Positions 5,780 to 12,664 of a stretch of 39,075 nucleotides of DNA are shown here, piece after piece. Below the pieces are notes generated by a model. The model saw only the letters and a program-made list of their open reading frames with translations, ran no database searches and was not told where the DNA came from. This DNA is from a virus: positions 1 through 39,075 of the IMG/VR virus record IMGVR_UViG_3300020020_000097, one strand, 5' to 3'. The number at the start of each line of letters is the position of its first letter. The first letter of the stretch is position 1. Position numbers and translations under genes: made by a program.

Positions 5780-5882
5780 ATGGCAGCCGTGGCCGTGTGC
5801 CAAGCGCCGCGCCCACAAGGCGCACCTGTGGTGGAACCGGCACCGCAAGTGTTACTTCCACTGTTCCGGTAGAACCACCTGA
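5763..5882 (+). CDS. 39-residue Cys/His microprotein
   Basis: GTG start at 5763 inside the previous gene. Sequence features: WPCAKRRAHKAHLWWNRHRK then CYFHC. The spacing of C, H, H, H, C and C with many Arg and Lys suggests a tiny zinc- and nucleic-acid-binding peptide. It ends immediately before a double hairpin. Short length keeps confidence moderate. Confidence 0.5.
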   Translation: MTAAARWQPWPCAKRRAHKAHLWWNRHRKCYFHCSGRTT

Positions 5883-5887
5883 GACCC

Positions 5888-5961
5888 ACCCATCCGTGTT
5901 CTGTGGGGGACGGCGGATGGGTCGGACGGGGAGGGTGCTCGATTCAGCGGGCACCCTCCCC
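5888..5961 (+). terminator. Double hairpin at operon end
   Basis: Two perfect stems follow the stop at 5882: ACCCATCCG (5888-5896) with CGGATGGGT (5914-5922), and GGGGAGGGTGC (5928-5938) with GCACCCTCCCC (5951-5961). No U-tract follows either. Probably terminates or stabilises the 3297-5882 transcript. Confidence 0.6.
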
Positions 5962-6003
5962 ACACCCCCACACACCCCACAACCCACAACGAAAGGCATC
6001 CCC

Positions 6004-6078
6004 ATGAAGACGTACCGAATCATGAAGCCACTACTCCGCCGGAGTGGTGGCTTTTCTTGTGTCCGAAAGGAGGACTGA
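6004..6078 (+). CDS. 24-codon leader-like ORF
   Basis: MKTYRIMKPLLRRSGG... is preceded by ACGAAAGGCATCCCC, one of the standard ribosome sites of this phage, and ends at TGATG, sharing a base with the next start. Its second half is the DNA of an intrinsic terminator (6025-6058). It may therefore be a leader peptide whose translation influences termination, or a truncated gene remnant. The peptide is basic and has no known motif. Coding is supported only by the ribosome site and the overlap. Confidence 0.45.
   Translation: MKTYRIMKPLLRRSGGFSCVRKED
6025..6058 (+). terminator. Intrinsic terminator with U-tract inside the leader ORF
   Basis: AAGCCACTACTCC (6025-6037) pairs with GGAGTGGTGGCTT (6041-6053) with one T-G wobble and a 3-base loop. 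TTTTCTT (6052-6058) follows at once. One of the few hairpins on the plus strand with a classical U-tract. It lies 20 bases before the start at 6078 and so could act as an attenuator. Confidence 0.75.
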
Positions 6079-6230
6079 TGAACGAGCAGAACATCACCAT
6101 CAGCGCGGCCAGTGTGCTGCGGAACCAGGCTCAGCAGAAGCGGGAGTACGCCGCCACGCTGCGCGAGATGGCAGATCGGCTGGACGAGAGCGCCGACACG
6201 ATGGACCGGGTCGCCGAGGCAGTCCTGTGA
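6078..6230 (+). CDS. Hypothetical 50-residue helical protein
   Basis: Strong ribosome site AAAGGAGG 6 bases before ATG. The protein is nearly all helix with heptad-like spacing: AASVLRNQAQQKREYAA, LREMADRLDESADTMDRVAE. It looks like a short coiled coil that would oligomerise or pair with a partner. The next gene overlaps by 4 bases (GTGA). Function unknown. Confidence 0.7.
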   Translation: MNEQNITISAASVLRNQAQQKREYAATLREMADRLDESADTMDRVAEAVL

Positions 6231-6454
6231 CCGCGCCGCAGAACAGCGACGAGCGGATCGAGGACGTGTGCTTCGAGAACCTGATCCGACGATGGACGGC
6301 GTTGCGCCAGTGGGACTGGGTGACGGCGGCGAACGTGATGTACGGCCACATCTTGGAGGAGCGGATGCGGGACGAACCGGTCGAGGGTGTGGTGGTCGAC
6401 GAGTTCACCGGTCCGCACGCCGAGTTGCAGCCCGGCTGGGGTGATCGGGTGTGA
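6227..6454 (+). CDS. Hypothetical 75-residue acidic protein
   Basis: GTG start in a GTGA overlap. Contains IEDVCFENLIRRWTALRQWDW, an amphipathic helix rich in Trp, and an acidic centre (EERMRDEPVEGVVVDEF). No known motif. Coupled to both neighbours. Function unknown. Confidence 0.65.
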   Translation: MTAPQNSDERIEDVCFENLIRRWTALRQWDWVTAANVMYGHILEERMRDEPVEGVVVDEFTGPHAELQPGWGDRV

Positions 6455-6537
6455 ACAACTTCGCGGCCATCCTCGCCGGGCTCGCCATCTTCCTGTTCGT
6501 GCTGTGGATCATCCGGTCCAACGGAGGCCGGGCATGA
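6451..6537 (+). CDS. 28-residue membrane microprotein
   Basis: GTG start overlapping the preceding stop, stop overlapping the next ATG. Almost the whole peptide is a single membrane span (FAAILAGLAIFLFVLWII), followed by RSNGGRA, which would place the basic C-terminus in the cytoplasm. Its overlaps on both sides and clean hydrophobic span argue that it is real. Function unknown. Confidence 0.6.
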   Translation: MNNFAAILAGLAIFLFVLWIIRSNGGRA

Positions 6538-7031
6538 GCGGCGACGAGCCGGTGCTCCCGTACCCTGAGCCGGGTGGCGACGAGGCAACGACTGGGTGGT
6601 CGGGTTCCGACACCAGTCATGAGCGTGCCACGGGCGAGCGCGACGACGGAACGGTTGCCCGTCGGCAGCAGCAAACCCTGGTCTCGCTGACCCGGGTCGG
6701 CTCGGACGGGCTGACCTGGCGTGAACTCGGGGAGCGGCAGGGCTGGCATCACGGCCAGGCCAGCAGCGTGCTGTCGGTGCTCCACAAGGAGGGCCGGATC
6801 GCCCGCCTGGTGCTGCGTCGGGATCGGTGTCACGTGTACGTGCTCACCGACCACGTCAATGAGCGTGAGGTTCAGCCGCACGGTGGCAGGGGGACTGGCC
6901 GGGTCGCGGCACTGGTCGAGGCCGAACGGAAACTGGCGGCGATCCGGGTGCTGGCTGAGGAGTACGCCCTGGTTGATCCCCGTGACGTGCTGGCGATTCT
7001 CGAAGGGACCGATAACGAACAGGAGGAATGA
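6534..7031 (+). CDS. Winged helix-turn-helix protein
   Basis: A 165-residue protein. Residues 1-45 are polar and probably disordered. Residues about 46-105 look like a MarR-type winged helix: RRQQQTLVSLTRVGSDGLTW opens it, recognition-helix region GQASSVLSVLHKEG, wing RIARLVLRRDRCHVYVLTD. The C-terminus has a helix ERKLAAIRVLAEEYALVD. Likely a DNA-binding regulator or accessory factor of the phage. ATGA overlap with the membrane microprotein. The target is unknown. Confidence 0.75.
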   Translation: MSGDEPVLPYPEPGGDEATTGWSGSDTSHERATGERDDGTVARRQQQTLVSLTRVGSDGLTWRELGERQGWHHGQASSVLSVLHKEGRIARLVLRRDRCHVYVLTDHVNEREVQPHGGRGTGRVAALVEAERKLAAIRVLAEEYALVDPRDVLAILEGTDNEQEE

Positions 7032-7247
7032 GTGAACACGCCCAACCAGTCCGCGAAGCGGCACTTGCGGGTGAAGGTGAGTGGAATGCGGGGGGTGCGG
7101 ACTGCGTGCGGGTTGACCAACCCAGTGCACAGCACCCGCAATCCAGCACAAGTGACCTGCGGCGCCTGCCGCCGGACGATGGCGATGGCTGACGCGGAGA
7201 TTCTGACGCGCCGGTCGGAGCGACGGAGTGAAAGGAAAGGCACATGA
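7032..7247 (+). CDS. 71-residue zinc-knuckle protein
   Basis: GTG start directly after the preceding stop, with AGGAGGAATGA as ribosome site. Has ACGLTN near the middle and TCGACRR about 20 residues later, a plausible C...CxxC metal site with H. The C-terminus is basic (RRSERRSERKG). The pattern CG(L)....VTCGAC resembles small actinophage zinc-finger proteins. Function unknown. ATGA overlap with the next gene. Confidence 0.7.
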   Translation: MNTPNQSAKRHLRVKVSGMRGVRTACGLTNPVHSTRNPAQVTCGACRRTMAMADAEILTRRSERRSERKGT

Positions 7248-8404
7248 GTGACGTAGCAGTGGGGACGCGACTGGATTCGGTCGCGGACTTCGACCGGCTC
7301 CCGATCGGCACGATGATCGGTCCGCCGGGGACGAGCGAGGTCTACACGAAGACCCCGGACCACCGGTGGATGGGGCAGGACGGTGACGTGCTCGGGCCGC
7401 AGGACTTCACCATGGGGTACAACGTGGTGCAGTCGTTGCCGAAGAACCCTCCCACGTGGGAGTCGTTGGCGCAGTGGCAGTTCCGGTACCGGGACAACGC
7501 GCTCACCGCCGCCGAGCAGGCGGGGGTCAGCACGCGGACGGTGCTCGACGCGATGCGGGAACTCGGGATCGACGACACCTATTTCCCGTTGGGTCGGGGG
7601 GTGCGGGTCGCCAACGCGCACGACAAGGACCGACTTCCGGTCGGTTCGCTGGTGGCGCGGGGTGAGCCAGAGGACGTGTCCACCTTCGGCTTGTTCGTGA
7701 AGGCCCAGCGTGGGTGGCAGCACATCCTCGGTGACTACAACTCCAACGACGGGCCGGTGGAGGTGGTCAGCGGTGACCCGGTGGAGTGGGCCACCGCACC
7801 CGGCAGCGAGGCTGAGCAGGCCGCGATCGCGGACTTCAAGGCGAGGGCGTGGCGGGTCGGCTGGAAGGTGAAGGTGGCTAACCGGTGGTGTGAGTCTTAC
7901 GAGACGTACATGGGTCGGGTCGGGCTCACCGATGAGGTGTTGCAGCACGCCACCTTTGCGGGGATCACGACCAACGAGCACATCGCGCAGGCGATGGCGT
8001 CCCGGCTGCCCGAAGGGTCGCTGCTGCGGTGGCATCACCGGACCGAACCGGGCACGTTCACGTGGTACATCCGCGACGACCACACCACCAATGTGTCCCG
8101 GACCAGGGCGCTGTTCGGTCACCGTCCGGACGGGGGTGTGCTGCGGAACTCGGCGCGAACCATGCAGGTCATGTGGATCGCCAACGATGACGAGGACGGG
8201 ATGCGTTTGCGGATCGACAACCTCGCCGACATCTGGCCGTACGTCCCGGTGGGCACCCGCCTGTGGACCGGTGCCACCGAAGTGGTGGTGGCGCGGAACC
8301 ACCGCCTCAACTACTACGTGGAAGGGGCAGGGGAGCAGGAGACTGGGCCGTGGGATATCAGCCAGTTGGTCGCCAACCTGACGGTCGGCAGGTTCCCGTC
8401 GTGA
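7244..8404 (+). CDS. Protein of four repeated LPxG[T/S] modules
   Basis: A 386-residue protein, not a family I can name. It contains four related segments that begin with a hydrophobic-P-x-G-[T/S] motif: DRLPIGTMI (about 17), DRLPVGSLV (about 130), SRLPEGSLL (about 248) and PYVPVGTRL (about 343). Each is followed by strands ending with an aromatic residue. These look like small beta-barrel modules. An HTH-like segment (ALTAAEQAGVSTRTVLDAMRE cut here) lies between modules 1 and 2. The same module appears in the protein at 8745-9518. Ribosome site GAAAGGCAC. Role unknown; repeated binding domains for one ligand are a reasonable guess. Confidence 0.75.
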   Translation: MSDVAVGTRLDSVADFDRLPIGTMIGPPGTSEVYTKTPDHRWMGQDGDVLGPQDFTMGYNVVQSLPKNPPTWESLAQWQFRYRDNALTAAEQAGVSTRTVLDAMRELGIDDTYFPLGRGVRVANAHDKDRLPVGSLVARGEPEDVSTFGLFVKAQRGWQHILGDYNSNDGPVEVVSGDPVEWATAPGSEAEQAAIADFKARAWRVGWKVKVANRWCESYETYMGRVGLTDEVLQHATFAGITTNEHIAQAMASRLPEGSLLRWHHRTEPGTFTWYIRDDHTTNVSRTRALFGHRPDGGVLRNSARTMQVMWIANDDEDGMRLRIDNLADIWPYVPVGTRLWTGATEVVVARNHRLNYYVEGAGEQETGPWDISQLVANLTVGRFPS

Positions 8405-8709
8405 ATGTCTTGTCGGTGAGAGAGACGCTCGCCCCGTTCGTGGTGGCGGAGACCAACAACGGGGCGACGGACTGGGCTGCGGTCGAGGCTGCGCTGATCA
8501 ACCGGGAAGACGCGATGGCCGAGGTCATGCACCTGGCCGGTGCCCAGTTCGGTCTGTTCCCGCAGATCGTGGCCGAGGTGCTGGCCGAGGTCGGGCTCGG
8601 CACCCCGAAGTCCGACGAAGAACGAGAGATGATTCGTCGCTCGTTCCACAACCTGATGGAACAACTGAGGCGTGCACAGTCGGGCGAAGGCCCGATGCCC
8701 ACACCGTGA
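8401..8709 (+). CDS. Hypothetical 102-residue protein
   Basis: GTG start in a GTGA overlap with the modular gene. Mainly helical: VEAALINREDAMAEVMHLAG, VAEVLAEVGLG, and DEEREMIRRSFHNLMEQLRR. Not recognised. It lies between the two LPxG-module genes and may belong to the same functional unit. Function unknown. Confidence 0.7.
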   Translation: MNVLSVRETLAPFVVAETNNGATDWAAVEAALINREDAMAEVMHLAGAQFGLFPQIVAEVLAEVGLGTPKSDEEREMIRRSFHNLMEQLRRAQSGEGPMPTP

Positions 8710-8744
8710 CGGGTCAGTAACCTGATCCAAGGAAGGCACATGCA

Positions 8745-9518
8745 ATGACAATCGCAACAATGGAAGACCTGGAGGCACTGCCCTCCGGTACGTCGGTGCG
8801 GGTGGCGGCGCGTCGGCTCGGGACGCGCACCTTCATCCGCACCGAACAGGGGTTCGAGGCCGACGGCGGTGTGGTGGTGGACCCGAAGTTCTTCGCCGGG
8901 CACATCGCCGCCGGACAGGTGACGAACTGGACCACCGGCACCCCGGAGTCCGGTGACCACTTCATCGAGGGGACCACGCACTACATCGTGTTGTCCGTCG
9001 CGGACGGCATGGTGTGGATGATGCAGTTCCGCCGTGGTGTGTGGCGGACCACGCTCAGCCGTACGGTCGAGCAGGTCAGGGAGTTCACCTGGCAGCGGGT
9101 GCTGCCGGATCGGAGGCCGGACTGGCACGACATGGCGTACGCGCTGGGGATGCAGATGCGGGGGGTGGAGGCCGAGTCGCTGCGGGTGGCGGAGCAGTGG
9201 AACGAGTCGCAACGGCTGCTCGGCGAAGCGAACCTGAACCTGACCCGGATGCGTGAGGCCCGGGCTGCGCAGGTGCAAGTGGTGGTGACCGGGGTGTCCC
9301 GGTTGCCGGTGGAGAAGGCGACCGGTCACGTCCCCGACAAGGTGTCGGTGGTCGATGTGCTGGCGTCGTGGCGGCGGGAGTTCACGGTCACCACGGCCCC
9401 GGCTCCAGGTTGTCAGTGCGGAATGATCAACCGCGACGAGGTGGCGAAACTCCTGGGTATCCAGGGTGCCACCGAGCACGCGGACTTCGGGTTCCAGGTC
9501 GACTGCGGTCGGCACTAA
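8745..9518 (+). CDS. Second LPxG[T/S]-module protein
   Basis: A 257-residue protein related in its N-terminus to the protein at 7244-8404: MEDLEALPSGTSVRV starts a module like those there, followed by a second strand-rich segment around residue 65-115 (HYIVLSVADGMVWMM). Residues 120-190 are helical (MAYALGMQMRGVEAESLRVA). A C-terminal GCQCG motif and a final C could bind metal. Ribosome site AAGGAAGGCACATGCA. Function unknown. Confidence 0.75.
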   Translation: MTIATMEDLEALPSGTSVRVAARRLGTRTFIRTEQGFEADGGVVVDPKFFAGHIAAGQVTNWTTGTPESGDHFIEGTTHYIVLSVADGMVWMMQFRRGVWRTTLSRTVEQVREFTWQRVLPDRRPDWHDMAYALGMQMRGVEAESLRVAEQWNESQRLLGEANLNLTRMREARAAQVQVVVTGVSRLPVEKATGHVPDKVSVVDVLASWRREFTVTTAPAPGCQCGMINRDEVAKLLGIQGATEHADFGFQVDCGRH

Positions 9519-9522
9519 GACT

Positions 9523-9586
9523 CCACCGGGGGGGCAGGTTGAGGGGTTTGGTTGGGATGCCTTTCCCCCTCCCGCCCTCCCGGTGG
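9523..9586 (+). terminator. Possible terminator hairpin
   Basis: CCACCGGGGGGGC (9523-9535) can pair with GCCCTCCCGGTGG (9574-9586) with one wobble, but around a 38-base loop. It lies just after the stop at 9518. Weak because of the loop size. Confidence 0.35.
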
Positions 9587-9605
9587 TCTAACCAAGGAAG
9601 CGAGC

Positions 9606-9932
9606 ATGACTGAACAACGCACGCTGGACGAAGCCATCGGCCAATGGTCGGACGGAGTGATCGAGTGTCGTGCCGAGTTCCAGCATCAGTGGAGACGCCT
9701 GACGGTGGCCCACCGTCCGGGGTTCTTCACCATCCGGCAGCGGTGCACCCGCTGTCGCAACGAACGTGAGCGTGACATCAACGAGCGTGGCTACGTGGTG
9801 TCGAAGTGGCGTCGGACCTACCGTCCGGGCTACCTGCTCGCTGGGCTCGGTCGTCTCGACGAAGACCACCGGGCCTCCCTGCGGATCGCATCCCTGCGAA
9901 ACGCAAGCGTCGTCGAGGTATCAGACGACTGA
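9606..9932 (+). CDS. 108-residue zinc-knuckle protein
   Basis: Ribosome site AAGGAAGCGAGC. Holds one CxxC pair (QRCTRCRNERERD) with an upstream C in VIECRAEFQHQWR and a conserved-looking end WRRTYRPGYLLAGLGR. The pattern C...H......CxxC resembles a treble-clef zinc site with one ligand supplied by His. Basic and aromatic residues follow. Function unknown. A short hairpin (CAGCCA-CCG-TGGCTG, about 9937-9951) separates it from the next gene. Confidence 0.72.
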   Translation: MTEQRTLDEAIGQWSDGVIECRAEFQHQWRRLTVAHRPGFFTIRQRCTRCRNERERDINERGYVVSKWRRTYRPGYLLAGLGRLDEDHRASLRIASLRNASVVEVSDD

Positions 9933-9971
9933 ACGGGCAGCCACCGTGGCTGTTCGAGAAAGGAAAGTGTT

Positions 9972-10364
9972 GTGTCCAGAGAACTGAAGTTGATCACCTG
10001 GTGTGACGGTGAGCATGGGGACGAGGATGTGCGGGCGACCGTGGTCAGGACGCTGGCGGTGGACGGCGACAAGCCGGTGCTGCTGGACCTGTGCGAGGTG
10101 TGCGACAAGACCGTGCAGGACCTCATGGTGTTCATGGAACGCGGGGTGCCCGCCTCCAAGGCGGTGTCTGCACCGCAAACCCGGGGCCGGAAGGCGGACA
10201 CGTTGCCGGTGAAGGCGGTCGCGCCGCGTCCACGGGCGGACGGCAAGGACCGGGTCGACTGCCCGGAGTGCGAGTACGTGGGGAACACCCGGTCGGCGCT
10301 GGGTCAGCACTTGAAGACCCGGCATGAGAAGAAGTTCAGCGACTACGACTGGACTCCGGCCTGA
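9972..10364 (+). CDS. Lsr2-like N-domain fused to a C2H2 zinc finger
   Basis: A 130-residue protein. Residues about 8-58 resemble the dimerisation half of actinobacterial Lsr2-type proteins: polar start, then ATVVRTLAVDGDKPVLLDL, then a helix VQDLMVFMERG. C11, C41 and C44 could add a metal site. An RGRKA segment follows a linker. Residues 97-118 form a classical C2H2 finger, C-x2-C-x12-H-x4-H (CPEC...H113...H118). Such a protein would bind DNA and could act on transcription or chromosome silencing of phage or host. GTG start with AAAGGAAAG upstream. The Lsr2 relation is an inference from pattern only; the zinc finger is seen directly. Confidence 0.75.
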   Translation: MSRELKLITWCDGEHGDEDVRATVVRTLAVDGDKPVLLDLCEVCDKTVQDLMVFMERGVPASKAVSAPQTRGRKADTLPVKAVAPRPRADGKDRVDCPECEYVGNTRSALGQHLKTRHEKKFSDYDWTPA

Positions 10365-10374
10365 CCTAGACCCC

Positions 10375-10410
10375 CGGCGGCGGCACCTCTCCCCGTGGGT
10401 GCCGTCGTCG
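10375..10410 (+). terminator. 13-bp-stem terminator
   Basis: CGGCGGCGGCACC (10375-10387) pairs with GGTGCCGTCGTCG (10398-10410) with two wobbles and a 10-base loop, 11 bases after the stop at 10364. The remaining bases to 10521 hold no gene. Confidence 0.6.
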
Positions 10411-10521
10411 GGCCTGGTACGAACCGGACTGAACACCATGCCCGCCTCGGGTGGCGGGTATGGCGAGCCGTCCGGCTCCACCCCGCACGTGGTCACGTGC
10501 ACCAGCAAGAAGGAACCATCC

Positions 10522-11421
10522 ATGCGCAAGAAAGTTCTGGGTGTGGCGGCAGTTGCCCTGCTCGCCGCGTCCATCGGTGTCATCAGCACTTCCCCAGCGG
10601 AGGCGGCCGACGGTGACACCCCGCTCAACGTCAACTTCGACGGCCTCACCACCACTTCTCAGGTGGCGGCGGTCGGCGCGACGACGGACTTCACCAAGGC
10701 CACCGACCTGATCTACGGGGACCACTACGGTGACAACACCATGTACGACGAGGGCCGGTACATCATCGGGGCCAACCCGCACGACTTCCACACCGCGTGG
10801 GTGGATTGGCCGGGAGCGACCGACAACATGCTCCTGGTCAACGGCTTCACCACCGAGAACCAGAAGGTGCTGGAGGTCTCGGTCCCCGGTGTCACCTGTG
10901 ACACGCCCGGCTCGAACGTGACCTACACGTTCAGCGCGAACATGGCGAACATCCTGCCCCTGTCGTACTCCAACGACGGTGGCGCGAAGATCACCGTGCT
11001 CATCAACGGTGTGGCACTCGGGTCGGAAGTCGTCCTGACCAACGACCCGGCCAACGTCATCGAGATCGTCGGCTCGGTCCCGGCGTCTGACCCGATGACG
11101 GTCACCATCGTCAACAACTCGACGGTGCTGGTCGGTAACGACTTCGCTATCGACGACATCAAGTTGACGCAGAACGGTGAGTGCGAGCCGCCGTGCCAGC
11201 CGACCACCAATGGTGTGTGGCACAACTACAAGGGCAAGTTCGCCGGTCCCGGTGCGCCCGCTCTGACCGACCCGAAGTGGCACGCTCTTCCGGCCACGCC
11301 GGGTGGCGAGCACGACCTCGCGGTGCGCGGCTTCGACCTGCCGTACAACCCGGGTGCAGACAAGGGCAAGGGTGACTGGTTCGTCTGGAAGGACCTGGGC
11401 ACGACCTGCCCCACCGCCTGA
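10522..11421 (+). CDS. Secreted beta-rich protein, possible lectin or adhesin-like domain
   Basis: A 299-residue protein with a clear Sec signal peptide: MRKK, hydrophobic VLGVAAVALLAASIGVIS, cleavage site near AEAADG (about residue 30). The mature part is strand-rich. Residues about 35-215 have the look of a carbohydrate-binding or adhesin beta-sandwich, with a NFDG start and a VLVGNDFAIDDIKL end, a pattern common at the end of such domains. A CEPPC motif then leads to a short C-terminal domain ending FVWKDLGTTCPTA. It is not linked to tail genes; its own hairpins on both sides suggest separate control. It may coat or alter the host surface. Ribosome site AAGGAACCATCC. Confidence 0.8.
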   Translation: MRKKVLGVAAVALLAASIGVISTSPAEAADGDTPLNVNFDGLTTTSQVAAVGATTDFTKATDLIYGDHYGDNTMYDEGRYIIGANPHDFHTAWVDWPGATDNMLLVNGFTTENQKVLEVSVPGVTCDTPGSNVTYTFSANMANILPLSYSNDGGAKITVLINGVALGSEVVLTNDPANVIEIVGSVPASDPMTVTIVNNSTVLVGNDFAIDDIKLTQNGECEPPCQPTTNGVWHNYKGKFAGPGAPALTDPKWHALPATPGGEHDLAVRGFDLPYNPGADKGKGDWFVWKDLGTTCPTA

Positions 11422-11432
11422 TCCGCTGAACC

Positions 11433-11483
11433 CACCCTCGGTGGCGCCGATGATCCTGACTCCAGGCGGCGCCACCGGGGGTG
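11433..11483 (+). terminator. 16-bp-stem terminator
   Basis: CACCCTCGGTGGCGCC (11433-11448) pairs with GGCGCCACCGGGGGTG (11468-11483) with one wobble and a 19-base loop. It follows the secreted-protein gene and lies directly before a promoter. Confidence 0.65.
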
Positions 11484-11493
11484 TTCACCACAG

Positions 11494-11522
11494 TGGACCC
11501 ACCGGGTCAACCGTGGTAAAAT
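11494..11522 (+). promoter_or_regulatory. Promoter of the replication region
   Basis: TGGACC (11494-11499), 17 bases, TAAAAT (11517-11522), with an extended TGG before the -10, so the core reads GTGGTAAAAT as at 21497-21506. The leader to 11614 contains two hairpins: GGCCCC/GGGGCC around 11549-11564 and CCCGCCC/GGGCGGG around 11577-11595. Confidence 0.75.
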
Positions 11523-11614
11523 GGGTCTATCGGCCCCACCATTTTCCGGCCCCGCCAGGGGCCTGGCACAGACTCCCCGCCCATCCAGGGCGGGACAACA
11601 AAAGGAGCAACCGG

Positions 11615-11917
11615 ATGAACATTCGTGACACCACGGTGGACGCCCTCCAGAAGCAGGGGGTCGCCCCCAACGGGGCATACCAGGGCTACGTCGACCACGT
11701 GGTCAACGCCCTGGAGGTCCGCGAGTCCGAGATCGCCAGCAACCTGCTCTCGTACGCCACCGAGCAGGGCCTCGACCGGGAGACCGCACGCCGGGCGCTC
11801 GCCGACTGCGGGCTGGACTTCCAGTCCGGCGGTGTGGACGGGGAGGACCCGCGCCTTTCCGCGATCGAGACGGCACTCAGCGAGATGCAGGCAGCACTGC
11901 GCGACCTGCGCGGCTGA
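11615..11917 (+). CDS. Hypothetical 100-residue helical protein
   Basis: First gene after the promoter, with AAAAGGAGCAACCGG before ATG. Predicted all-helical: TTVDALQKQGV, DHVVNALEVRESEIASNLLS, LDRETARRALADCGL, and a C-terminal coiled stretch AIETALSEMQAALRDLRG. Residues 45-65 could be a helix-turn-helix but the match is loose. Function unknown; its position in front of the replication genes suggests an early role. Confidence 0.75.
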   Translation: MNIRDTTVDALQKQGVAPNGAYQGYVDHVVNALEVRESEIASNLLSYATEQGLDRETARRALADCGLDFQSGGVDGEDPRLSAIETALSEMQAALRDLRG

Positions 11918-11924
11918 CACAAGC

Positions 11925-12021
11925 GACCGGGTGCCACTGGGGAAGGGACCAATAGGTGTGGCACCCGGTCCCCACCGCCGTCGGGGCGGGGGAGGAACCC
12001 CCCAGCACCCCGCCCCGACGG
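11925..12021 (+). other. Two long perfect hairpins between genes
   Basis: GACCGGGTGCCAC (11925-11937) pairs with GTGGCACCCGGTC (11958-11970), and CCGTCGGGGCGGGG (11978-11991) pairs with CCCCGCCCCGACGG (12008-12021). Both stems are perfect. They fill the 124 bases between two genes that otherwise look co-transcribed. Partial terminators or RNA-processing or stability elements are possible. Confidence 0.6.
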
Positions 12022-12041
12022 TCCCCCCACGAAAGGAAGTC

Positions 12042-12344
12042 GTGAGCAACGACCCCAACCCCCTGCCGATCCCAAACCGGGACCGGCTGCTGATGGCCTT
12101 CGCCTGCTGCGAATGGGCCAGCGCACTCACCCACCTGACCGCACTGCGTCAGGTGGGTTGTCGTGTTTCCGACGAAACGTTCGTCCACGTCGGTGGCGAG
12201 TTGACCTCGTTCACCGCCTTGTGGGCGACCACCCACGGCCAGCCCGACTGGTCGGTGGTGGACACGGTGGAACACGCGCAGGCATGGCTGACCGAACACA
12301 CGGAGGAACTGGATGCACTGTTGAAAGAGGTGGATATGGCGTGA
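12042..12344 (+). CDS. Hypothetical 100-residue protein
   Basis: GTG start after GAAAGGAAGTC. The protein begins with a polar, Pro-rich stretch, then a helix RLLMAFACCEWASALTHL and further helices (VDTVEHAQAWLTEHTEELDALLKEV). No motif recognised. Its stop overlaps the next GTG start. Function unknown. Confidence 0.7.
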   Translation: MSNDPNPLPIPNRDRLLMAFACCEWASALTHLTALRQVGCRVSDETFVHVGGELTSFTALWATTHGQPDWSVVDTVEHAQAWLTEHTEELDALLKEVDMA

Positions 12345-12664
12345 CCGACAAGAAGTCTGAGGTGACCTGGGAGTCACCGCCGCCGATCGGTCAAGGTCGC
12401 TACGACTGGGCGGTGATCGCCGCGAAGTTGCGGACTCAGCCCGGGGAGTGGGCCAAGGTTTTCGACGAGGACAAGACCTCGATCGTGAACGCGATCCGGC
12501 AAGGAAAGATCAAGGCCCTCCAACCCGACGACGGGTTTCAGATCAGGACGGCCAACAACGTACGAAACCCGGTGCGAACCTGCACGTTGTACCTGCGGTT
12601 CAACCCGGACAGGGCACCCAAGACCTCGGTGCCGGTCAAGAAGCGGAAGAAGAAGGTGACCTGA
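12341..12664 (+). CDS. Hypothetical basic 107-residue protein
   Basis: GTGA overlap with the upstream gene and TGATG overlap with ssb. It has [20 protein letters not shown], then [15 protein letters not shown], a strand-rich part ([10 protein letters not shown]), and a strongly basic tail ([11 protein letters not shown]). Proteins of this shape often lie beside SSB in actinophages. The basic tail and location suggest nucleic-acid contact; function unknown. Confidence 0.7.
   Translation: MTDKKSEVTWESPPPIGQGRYDWAVIAAKLRTQPGEWAKVFDEDKTSIVNAIRQGKIKALQPDDGFQIRTANNVRNPVRTCTLYLRFNPDRAPKTSVPVKKRKKKVT

Noticed and set aside
4586-5848. A 420-codon minus-strand open frame opposite the small genes.
   Set aside because: It is a shadow of GC-rich codons; the plus-strand genes have ribosome sites, start-stop overlaps and sensible protein composition.
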